Source: Candidatus Aegiribacteria sp.
GTDB taxonomy: Bacteria > Fermentibacterota > Fermentibacteria > Fermentibacterales > JCC-6
Direction: 5' to 3'
Assembly (NCBI GenBank): GCA_030600975.1
Contig: JAUVUL010000019.1
Coordinates: forward strand, 1-10,451
Length of the DNA: 10,451 nucleotides
Shown: in pieces, positions 1 to 5,840 of the stretch
Layout of the letters: each line of letters opens with the position of its first letter
Numbering within the stretch: position 1 is the stretch's first letter
Program-made: the position numbers and the translations under genes
Notes under the pieces: generated by a model
The model's input: the letters and a program-made list of their open reading frames with translations, nothing else
The model's database searches: none
What the model was told of the DNA's origin: nothing

Positions 1-2
1 TC

Positions 3-1988
3 CAGGGCAGGATTGACAGCCTTGCCACCTCCGGTGGAGAGGTTATCAGAAATGCAGGATTTTTCGAAGGTTCCGGAACCCTGGGAATGACCCTCGGAGC
101 TCTTGGAGAGGTTACTTCAGCGACTGCTGAGATATTCATCAGAACCGTATACGCAGGTTCGAATGTTGCCCAGGAGGATTCAATAGTCCTGTCCGAGAGG
201 ACTCTCAGGGAGTCGGAGCGTCCTCTTAAGATACTCGCACTGATCATTGCAGTTACATTCTCGATAGCAATAGTTGCGTTACTGAGGTACCTTGTTCTGG
301 TCGAGCGCAGAAAAGGAACGCTGTTGTTTTTCCAGCTGCTTGTTATTACCCTTATCCTCAGAATCCTGTACGTCTCTCTTGGTCTTGAGGATCTTGTGCG
401 ACCAGCTATCTCCGGGATCAGCAGTTCCGACACTCTCCTGTCGATAAGTCCATTCTACGTTCTTCTTTTCATCTTCGCGTTTATTAACTCGTTCAGAACC
501 GACTGGGCGCACTACCTTAACAGATGGAGGAAGTACGTTGCTCTTGCCGGATCCCTGGGAGTTCTCATACTCTCCCAGTCCATTCTCAGATTTTACTTCA
601 AAGGCGGCCTGACAATATCATCCCTGGCGCTGGGAACCCTTATAGGCTGTGTGTTCACCATCCTGCTGATCTTCAGTTCCGTAACTATACTGAAGATCCT
701 CTTCCTGCTTCCCTCCGCAAGGCTGATTGATAGAAAACTCAATCAGCTGAGGATAATGGATGGACTCGGTCAGTCCATCTACTCAACCTTTAATGAGAGC
801 AAGATCGTGCACTCATCTGTAACTCTCGGCAGAAGACTTTCCGGAGCCGACAGATGCTGGGCCGTAAAACTGGATACAAAGGGTTTCGGCTTCTGGGAAG
901 CCACGGGAAGGGATCCTTCTGAAGCCGCATTTCCAGACGAATGGCACAGAGAGGTTCTGAGGCGGCTGAAAAAGACCGGTGGAACGATCCTTTACAATCG
1001 ATACCCGAACAGCCCTCTTGCACCATTAGCGGGAAAGGGTTCTCCCGTGCCAGGTTCTTTAATCGCTTCAATGCTCAGGATCAGGAAAAGGACATTCGGT
1101 ATACTCTACGCTTCCACCAGCCGTCAGTTCGGATTCATGAACGAATCAAAGGGCCTTGTAGAAACCTTCGCAAGACAGGTGGCCGCGGCTATAGATAATG
1201 CCAGGCTGATGGAAACGGAGCTGGAAAGAGAAAGGTATCGTGAAGAGCTGGCAATAGCCAGATCGATCCAGGAAAGTCTGCTTCCCGGAGAGCTTCCCGA
1301 GATCAGGGATATTGATATTGCCGCTATTTCAGTCCCCAGCATGCAGGTGGGGGGGGACTATTACGATGTATTTCCAATTCCCGGCGGGTTCTACGGCATA
1401 GCAATCGCTGACGTTGCCGGGAAAGGCACCGCGGCTGCGTTGCTGATGGCTGCGCTTCAATCAGCCCTTCATGCCATAGCCCCGGGAATGAGTAATAAGG
1501 TCGGTGATACAGTGGAGAGGCTTAACAGCATAATGAGTGAAAGAATGCCGGATGATAAATTTGTAACTTTCTTCTACGGCGTTCTGGATCCCACTGAGAG
1601 AACTTTCAATTACTGCTGCGCCGGTCATGATCCGCCTATTCTTATAGGAAGTGATGGTATAATAAGCAGCTTATCCGAAGGCGGTCTTGTACTCGGCGTT
1701 AAAGGTGATGCCGTATACAGGACGACTGCCATGAAACTGAACCCTAATGACAGGCTTCTACTGTATACTGACGGCATTACCGAGAGCATGGATAAGGAGA
1801 CAGGAGAAGAATTCGGCCGAGGTAGGCTTGCGGCATTTCTTACAGGGCAGGACAGCCTTCAGTCCAGGTCAATCCTTGAGGATCTTCTTGACAGGCTTTC
1901 GTCGTTTCGGGGGGAAGTCGCTGCATTGGATGATATGACTCTCCTTATGATAACATGTACAGGTTATAGTAAAATAGCCGTCGACTGA
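3..1988 (+). CDS. Membrane-anchored GAF/SpoIIE-type PP2C serine phosphatase (RsbU-like), 5' end missing
   Basis: The frame is open from the window edge, so the first visible Met (codon at 87) is probably internal; it has no good ribosome binding site. Residues are counted from that Met. About five hydrophobic segments (roughly 48-72, 77-100, 118-137, 150-171, 179-208) form a membrane part. A GAF-like domain follows (about 225-375), then a short helical linker (376-395) leading into the phosphatase domain (about 396-628). The metal-binding signatures of the SpoIIE/PP2C family are intact: GGDYYD (D424, D427), IADVAGKG (D442), YTDGITE (D562) and DDMT (D615, D616). By family, such proteins dephosphorylate a phosphoserine on an anti-anti-sigma (STAS) protein in partner-switching control of sigma factors or related targets. 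No STAS or anti-sigma kinase gene is visible here, so the target is unknown. The input is presumably sensed through the membrane part, the GAF domain, or sequence lying upstream of the window. Confidence 0.9.
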   Translation, partial: QGRIDSLATSGGEVIRNAGFFEGSGTLGMTLGALGEVTSATAEIFIRTVYAGSNVAQEDSIVLSERTLRESERPLKILALIIAVTFSIAIVALLRYLVLVERRKGTLLFFQLLVITLILRILYVSLGLEDLVRPAISGISSSDTLLSISPFYVLLFIFAFINSFRTDWAHYLNRWRKYVALAGSLGVLILSQSILRFYFKGGLTISSLALGTLIGCVFTILLIFSSVTILKILFLLPSARLIDRKLNQLRIMDGLGQSIYSTFNESKIVHSSVTLGRRLSGADRCWAVKLDTKGFGFWEATGRDPSEAAFPDEWHREVLRRLKKTGGTILYNRYPNSPLAPLAGKGSPVPGSLIASMLRIRKRTFGILYASTSRQFGFMNESKGLVETFARQVAAAIDNARLMETELERERYREELAIARSIQESLLPGELPEIRDIDIAAISVPSMQVGGDYYDVFPIPGGFYGIAIADVAGKGTAAALLMAALQSALHAIAPGMSNKVGDTVERLNSIMSERMPDDKFVTFFYGVLDPTERTFNYCCAGHDPPILIGSDGIISSLSEGGLVLGVKGDAVYRTTAMKLNPNDRLLLYTDGITESMDKETGEEFGRGRLAAFLTGQDSLQSRSILEDLLDRLSSFRGEVAALDDMTLLMITCTGYSKIAVD

Positions 1989-2014
1989 ACCGTTACTGAA
2001 AAACTGCGCTTCAT

Positions 2015-2019
2015 GGAGG
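2015..2019 (+). promoter_or_regulatory. Strong ribosome binding site GGAGG with no annotated long gene start
   Basis: A full GGAGG lies 6 nt before a TTG at 2026, ideal spacing for initiation. The long frame that follows (O-antigen-ligase-like) is interrupted by a TGA at 2110 before its likely start near 2173. The site therefore serves either a short leader peptide or the original start of the membrane protein gene. Confidence 0.5.
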
Positions 2020-2025
2020 ATCAAT

Positions 2026-2112
2026 TTGAACAACAGTGCCTTTTTACGTGAGTCCTCGAACAAAAAAGAGGAATTCAACGGGACACTTCTCAATATTACC
2101 GGCTTAAGCTGA
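2026..2112 (+). CDS. Possible 28-codon leader ORF (TTG start) in frame with the ligase-like gene
   Basis: Starting at TTG 2026 behind GGAGG, the frame encodes a 28-residue hydrophilic peptide (begins MNNSAFLRESS, ends ITGLS) and stops at TGA 2110-2112. It is in the same reading frame as the membrane protein gene that begins around 2173, and no other stop lies between. The TGA sits in the loop of a weak hairpin (CCGGC at 2099-2103 pairing with GCCGG at 2117-2121). It could be a leader peptide affecting downstream translation, the true N terminus of the next gene split by a nonsense mutation or sequencing error, or chance. I recognise no family. Confidence 0.3.
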   Translation: MNNSAFLRESSNKKEEFNGTLLNITGLS

Positions 2113-2172
2113 ACAGGCCGGGAAAGGGGCAGCAGAAAACTGAAAAAGCCTGGTTTCCTTAGTCCCTCCGGA

Positions 2173-3609
2173 TTGAGCGATGACGATAAACTGGTCAGAA
2201 TAACCCTCATATCCCTGATTTTTATCGGCATTGTACTTATTGCTTCCATGGTAACCGAACATCTTCTGATCGGTATCCTGCTGCTTGCTGTGCCCGGAAT
2301 TCTGTTTCTTCTTGCGGGATCACCTGTACGGATTCTCATGATGGTTTTCGCTCTTCAGATAGTGCTGACTCTCGCGCAGCTGAATACCGCTACGGTACGG
2401 ATAGGTTTCCTGATACTCAGAGCAGATGATCTGCTAACGATCTGGTTTGTCTGGCTCTGGATACTTGCACTCCCCGACAGATCGATGAAAGGTATAAGGA
2501 TCGGTCTGCAGGGAATACTCATAATACTTTTTCTCCTGATATTCGGGTTTTCAGCGTATCGTGGATTCGCTTCGGGCAATGACATCCTTTTCATAAGAGA
2601 TCAGCTGAAGCCTTACGGAGCTTATTTACTGTACTTCCCGCTTCTTTGGGTTCTGTCCGATGAAGGCTCCGGTCAGCGGATATGGAAAGTTCTTCTCTCA
2701 TCGGCCGCTATCGGTGGCCTGATCTGTATGATAAAGGCGTATATCGGGGTTGGAGAGGATGTTTACGTCCGCGAAATGACTGGCATCAGGATATCCACTC
2801 GACAGCCCAACGCAATAGGCGTTGTTCTGATGATGTTTCTTGGAAGGCTCTGGAAGAACTGGAAGGAGAGGCCTCCGCTTATCATTATTATCCCGGTGAT
2901 CCTTCTTATGGGTGGTGGAGGAATTATCCTGTCACAGACCAGGGGCATATGGGGTGGAATTCTCCTTGCGCTTGCCGCAGCATGGATTCTTAACCTGTTC
3001 AGGAAGAAGGACAATGTCAGACTTGGGAGAAAGCTTATTCTCTCACTGACAATCATTTCGGTACTTATCATTCTGACCGTGTTTACCATATCTGCTCTGG
3101 GTATCCAGTCAACCGCGAATATAGCGCAGAGAACGGAGAAAGAATCGGACAGTTACCTGACGGATACTTCCGTTCTTTCAAGGCTCATCGTATGGAGTAC
3201 TATAATTGATGATCTCAGCGGTTCCAGGATGATAATGGGAAAAGGCCTTGGCGCTGTATACACCTGTTTCAGGCCGGATATCGGAGGAATCGTGACCTTG
3301 TGGCACGTTGATGGTTCCTTTTTCCAGATAGCCCTGAATATGGGAATTACAGGTGTGATCGTATTTCTGGGAATATTCGTTGTAACCCTTTTCAAGGCAG
3401 CGAGGTTGTTCATCAGAACTGACAGCGGTCAGAGGGCGGGCAAAGCCCTCGGGATTTTCTGTGCTGTCATAATGCTGCTTTTCGCATCTATATTTGCTTC
3501 GGTACTGACGAATTACAGGTTCACCATGCTCTGGGTTTTCCTACCTGCTCTGCTTCAGACGGAGATCATGCGAGAAGGGAAGGAAAACACTCTTCTCCCG
3601 CCCGCATAA
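2173..3609 (+). CDS. O-antigen ligase/polymerase-like (Wzy_C-type) polytopic membrane protein
   Basis: A 478-residue, very hydrophobic protein with about eleven or twelve membrane segments. Its middle and C-terminal parts resemble the Wzy_C region shared by O-antigen ligases (WaaL) and some polymerases. Features seen are a helix opening with SQTRGIWGG (R257), a large periplasm-type loop after about residue 310, SRLIVW (R337) followed by a GKGLG motif (356-360), and WHVDGSFFQIALNMGITG (H378), which matches the family's His-containing segment before the final helices. By family it would transfer or polymerise undecaprenyl-linked glycans on the periplasmic face of the inner membrane; acceptor and donor cannot be told. 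No glycosyltransferase or flippase gene is adjacent. The start is uncertain: TTG 2173 lacks a clear ribosome binding site, CTG 2140 has an AAGGGG about 11 nt upstream, and ATG 2248 would remove the first membrane helix. Confidence 0.8.
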   Translation: MSDDDKLVRITLISLIFIGIVLIASMVTEHLLIGILLLAVPGILFLLAGSPVRILMMVFALQIVLTLAQLNTATVRIGFLILRADDLLTIWFVWLWILALPDRSMKGIRIGLQGILIILFLLIFGFSAYRGFASGNDILFIRDQLKPYGAYLLYFPLLWVLSDEGSGQRIWKVLLSSAAIGGLICMIKAYIGVGEDVYVREMTGIRISTRQPNAIGVVLMMFLGRLWKNWKERPPLIIIIPVILLMGGGGIILSQTRGIWGGILLALAAAWILNLFRKKDNVRLGRKLILSLTIISVLIILTVFTISALGIQSTANIAQRTEKESDSYLTDTSVLSRLIVWSTIIDDLSGSRMIMGKGLGAVYTCFRPDIGGIVTLWHVDGSFFQIALNMGITGVIVFLGIFVVTLFKAARLFIRTDSGQRAGKALGIFCAVIMLLFASIFASVLTNYRFTMLWVFLPALLQTEIMREGKENTLLPPA

Positions 3610-3624
3610 TGCGTCGGATAACCC

Positions 3625-3653
3625 TTGATCAGGAACCTGGTTTTAAGTATTTT
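3625..3653 (+). promoter_or_regulatory. Candidate sigma70-type promoter for the ackA-parvulin unit
   Basis: TTGATC (3625-3630) and TATTTT (3648-3653) are separated by 17 nt, each matching the consensus at four of six positions. It lies in the only noncoding gap before acetate kinase, just after the ligase-like gene ends at 3609, and would give a leader of about 70 nt. Readthrough from upstream is also possible, since I see no terminator after 3609. Confidence 0.35.
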
Positions 3654-3687
3654 ACTACCTGCCTTTTCATCATTCACCTGGTAACCA

Positions 3688-3699
3688 TTTCCCGGGAAA
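3688..3699. promoter_or_regulatory. Perfect 12-bp palindrome in the ackA leader (possible operator)
   Basis: TTTCCCGGGAAA is a perfect inverted repeat with no spacer. It lies 34 nt downstream of the candidate -10 box and 33 nt before the acetate kinase start codon. Its place in short noncoding DNA between promoter and gene suits a repressor operator. A stem with no loop is a poor RNA hairpin, so DNA recognition is likelier than RNA structure. No regulator is assigned. Confidence 0.3.
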
Positions 3700-3722
3700 A
3701 CCTACCCGATATCAATCTGCAT

Positions 3723-3727
3723 GGAGG
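3723..3727 (+). promoter_or_regulatory. Ribosome binding site that fixes the ackA start
   Basis: GGAGG lies 5 nt before ATG 3733. It overlaps the alternative ATG at 3721, which therefore cannot use it. The 3733 start also gives the canonical acetate kinase N terminus MKILVINSGSSSIKF. Confidence 0.8.
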
Positions 3728-3732
3728 CCTGC

Positions 3733-4929
3733 ATGAAGATACTAGTCATTAATAGTGGAAGTTCTTCCATCAAGTTCAAGCTCATCGATATGGAGAATGA
3801 AGCACTGCTTGCTGAAGGATTGATAGAGAGGATAGGCCTCCCTGAAGGACGGATAAAGTTCAAATCCGGAGAAAAGACGATCATTCTCGAGGAACATGTT
3901 CCCGACCACAGGAATGGTATTAACTTTGTACTGGATGCCCTTACAAATCCTGAATACGGCGCTATTGAAAATTACAGTGAAATCGGAGCGGTTGGTCACA
4001 GAGTGGTTCACGGCGGAGAAAAATTCACTTCCTCGGTGATCATAGACGAAGAGGTTATTAAGGGTATTGAGGAATGCAGCATCATGGCACCTCTTCATAA
4101 TCCTCCGAACCTGCAGGGAATATGGGCAACCATGGAAATCCTGCCTGGTATTCCGAACGTGGCTGTCTTTGATACAGCGTTTCATCAGACGATGCCTCCC
4201 GTATCCTATATCTATCCGCTTCCCTTCAGTGTATTTGAAGAGAAACGTATAAGAAGATTCGGATTCCACGGCCCCAGCCACAATTACGTTGCCCTCCAGG
4301 CGGCACTGATGATGGACAAGCCCATTGAAGAGCTGTGTATCGTTACATGTCATCTGGGGAATGGAAGCAGCCTGACTGCTGTCAAATACGGAAAAAGCCT
4401 GGACACAAGTCTGGGCTACGGTACAGCCCACGGTGTAATGATGGGAACCCGCAGCGGTGACGTTGATTCAGCCATTCTTATAGATCTTGTTGAAAACTAC
4501 GGCTACTCGATCGCCGATGTGAAGGAAATGATTTACAAGAAAAGCGGATTAGCCGGTGTTTCAGGAATTTCCAGTGATCAGCGGGATGTTGAAGACGCCG
4601 CCGAGGATGGCCACGAGAAAGCGCAGCTCGCCCTTGACATGTTCGCTTCCAGTGTAAGGAAGTACATAGGTGCATATGCAGTAACCATGGGTGCGCTTGA
4701 TGCAATTGTCTTTACCGCAGGTGTAGGTGAAAACGGTCCCCAGATGCGGGAGCGTATCTGCAAGGGGCTCGAAGTTCTTGGCGTATCTATCGATATTAAA
4801 GCCAACGATGTCAAGGGTTTGCAGCGGGATATTACCGCTCCGGAGAGCAAGGTTAAGGTTCTGGTAATTCCTACGAACGAAGAACTCATGATAGCAAGGG
4901 AAACCAATAATTTATCTGAAAGGAACTAG
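3733..4929 (+). CDS. ackA: Acetate kinase
   Basis: A cytosolic 398-residue enzyme of the ASKHA fold, the usual family length. It interconverts acetyl phosphate + ADP and acetate + ATP, making ATP in fermentation. Catalytic residues known from Methanosarcina acetate kinase are all present, shifted by one: N7, R90, H122, D147, H179, R240 and E383. They sit in the expected motifs NSGSSSIKF, GHRVVHGG, FDTAFHQTMP, HLGNGSSL, MGTRSGD and FTAGVGENGP. The start is ATG 3733, chosen by GGAGG 5 nt upstream. One oddity is the normally strongly conserved TPLEG segment before MGTRSGD, which reads GTAHG here (230-234); the usual DP after SGD is DS. Phosphotransacetylase (pta), the common partner, is not in the window. 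The gene is followed 3 nt later by a parvulin lipoprotein, so the two are probably co-transcribed. Butyrate or propionate kinase is a less likely alternative. Confidence 0.95.
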   Translation: MKILVINSGSSSIKFKLIDMENEALLAEGLIERIGLPEGRIKFKSGEKTIILEEHVPDHRNGINFVLDALTNPEYGAIENYSEIGAVGHRVVHGGEKFTSSVIIDEEVIKGIEECSIMAPLHNPPNLQGIWATMEILPGIPNVAVFDTAFHQTMPPVSYIYPLPFSVFEEKRIRRFGFHGPSHNYVALQAALMMDKPIEELCIVTCHLGNGSSLTAVKYGKSLDTSLGYGTAHGVMMGTRSGDVDSAILIDLVENYGYSIADVKEMIYKKSGLAGVSGISSDQRDVEDAAEDGHEKAQLALDMFASSVRKYIGAYAVTMGALDAIVFTAGVGENGPQMRERICKGLEVLGVSIDIKANDVKGLQRDITAPESKVKVLVIPTNEELMIARETNNLSERN

Positions 4930-4932
4930 TAA

Positions 4933-5712
4933 ATGTCATCCAGGAAGCTGACTCTATTCTTAACAGTTCTGATCGTAAGTGTATTTGCGTGCGGTGGCGA
5001 GACCGAAAGCAGGGATTCAGATCCAGTTTCCGGTGATACTGATCTGACAGTGGAAGACACAGAAGTTATCGAAAGGCCTGAAATGGTTTTTGCCAGTCAC
5101 ATTCTTATTTCGTACCAGGGCTGCCAGCAAGCTCCCGCGGAAGCTCCGTCCATGGAAGACGCGAGGATACTTCTTACCTTGATCGCTGACAGTATCTCAA
5201 GCGGTCACGTTACGTTCGAGGAAGCCGCTGCCAGACATTCCTCCTGTCCTTCATCGGCACAGGGAGGCTCTCTTGGCGGTTTTGTCAGAGGCCAGATGGT
5301 TCCTGAATTTGATGAAGTTGCCTTCGGTCTTGAACCCGGAGAGGTTTCAGAGGTTTTTACGACTTCCTACGGATTCCACATCGTTCTCAGACAGCTCACG
5401 GTTCAGGCCAGTCATATCCTTCTGGCGTACCAGGGGGCTGAAAGAAGTGCGGCAACAAGGACGAAGGAAGAAGCGCTTGAACTTATGGAGAGCCTTCATG
5501 ACAGCGTATCGGCGGGTTCTCTTGCTTTCGCTGATGCAGCTTCGAGGCATTCCGACTGTCCTTCTTCCAGTGATGGCGGAGACCTTGGACCCTTCCCCCG
5601 AAATGTAATGACTCCCGCCTTCGATGATGCGGCATTCTCACTTCAACCAGGTGATATCTCGGATATAGTTGAAACCCCCTTCGGCTATCACCTAATAATG
5701 AGAACGGAATAG
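4933..5712 (+). CDS. Lipoprotein with two tandem parvulin-type peptidyl-prolyl isomerase domains
   Basis: A 259-residue protein with a short basic N terminus, a hydrophobic stretch and a lipobox ending VFAC, so C20 should be lipidated and the protein anchored outside the inner membrane. An acidic, low-complexity linker (about 21-50) leads to two parvulin domains, about 53-154 and 157-258. The halves are clear duplicates: ASHILISYQG/ASHILLAYQG, RHSSCPSS/RHSDCPSS, GG(S/D)LG, and YGFHIVLR/FGYHLIMR. In each, the Cys of S-x-CPS (C105, C209) corresponds to the Pin1 active-site Cys, and the flanking His residues (H56, H149; H161, H253) are kept, so both domains look catalytically competent. It probably helps fold exported proteins, like PrsA, SurA or PpiD, but has no SurA/trigger-factor-like chaperone domain. 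ATG 4933 follows AGGA (4921-4924) and begins 3 nt after the ackA stop, suggesting translational coupling. Confidence 0.9.
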   Translation: MSSRKLTLFLTVLIVSVFACGGETESRDSDPVSGDTDLTVEDTEVIERPEMVFASHILISYQGCQQAPAEAPSMEDARILLTLIADSISSGHVTFEEAAARHSSCPSSAQGGSLGGFVRGQMVPEFDEVAFGLEPGEVSEVFTTSYGFHIVLRQLTVQASHILLAYQGAERSAATRTKEEALELMESLHDSVSAGSLAFADAASRHSDCPSSSDGGDLGPFPRNVMTPAFDDAAFSLQPGDISDIVETPFGYHLIMRTE

Positions 5713-5782
5713 TACCAGACTTGACTGTGTAAATCAAAAGCTCAACTTGACATTTGCACAGAATTGGCTGGATGCACCCATA

Positions 5783-5813
5783 TAAGCTCATCTCGCAATT
5801 CGGGATGAGCTTA
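5783..5813. terminator. Strong hairpin between convergent genes, probable bidirectional terminator
   Basis: A 13-bp stem (5783-5795 with 5801-5813, one G-T wobble) closes a 5-nt loop CAATT. It lies 70 nt after the parvulin gene stop and 27 nt beyond the end of the permease-EIIA gene on the other strand, where a shared terminator would be expected. Neither side has a real T-run, so it may be a Rho-assisted end or an RNA 3'-end stabiliser rather than a classic intrinsic terminator. The rest of 5713-5840 shows nothing else I can support. Confidence 0.65.
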
Positions 5814-5840
5814 CAAATCGTACACTCAAGCAGTCGGTTA

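Noticed and set aside
69..80. Perfect 12-bp palindrome GGTTCCGGAACC
   Set aside because: It lies inside the open reading frame of the phosphatase (codons for Gly-Ser-Gly-Thr and neighbours) with no regulatory context; likely a coding coincidence.
87..1988. Complete phosphatase gene starting at ATG 87
   Set aside because: No Shine-Dalgarno match precedes it, and the frame is open with coding-like codons back to the window edge, so the gene probably starts upstream.
2110..2112. TGA as a selenocysteine codon joining the leader ORF to the ligase-like protein
   Set aside because: O-antigen-ligase-like proteins are not known selenoproteins, the hairpin there is only 5 bp and contains the codon in its loop instead of following it, and a leader or nonsense codon is simpler.
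1869..2339. 156-codon minus-strand open frame spanning the gap between phosphatase and ligase-like genes
   Set aside because: It overlaps the conserved C terminus of the phosphatase and the first membrane helices of the ligase-like protein, and its translation is rich in Arg/Ser in the way of antisense frames.
3721..3732. Upstream ATG for acetate kinase adding four residues
   Set aside because: The GGAGG used for initiation overlaps this codon, and family proteins begin at MKILVINSGSSS.
3742..4431. 229-codon minus-strand open frame
   Set aside because: It lies wholly inside acetate kinase, whose motifs and length are unambiguous; its translation has no recognisable domain and no ribosome binding site context.
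5747..5786. Exact TTGACA with a TATAAG downstream, suggesting a promoter
   Set aside because: The spacing is 28 nt, far beyond the usable range, and it would fire into the hairpin and the 3' end of the opposing gene.
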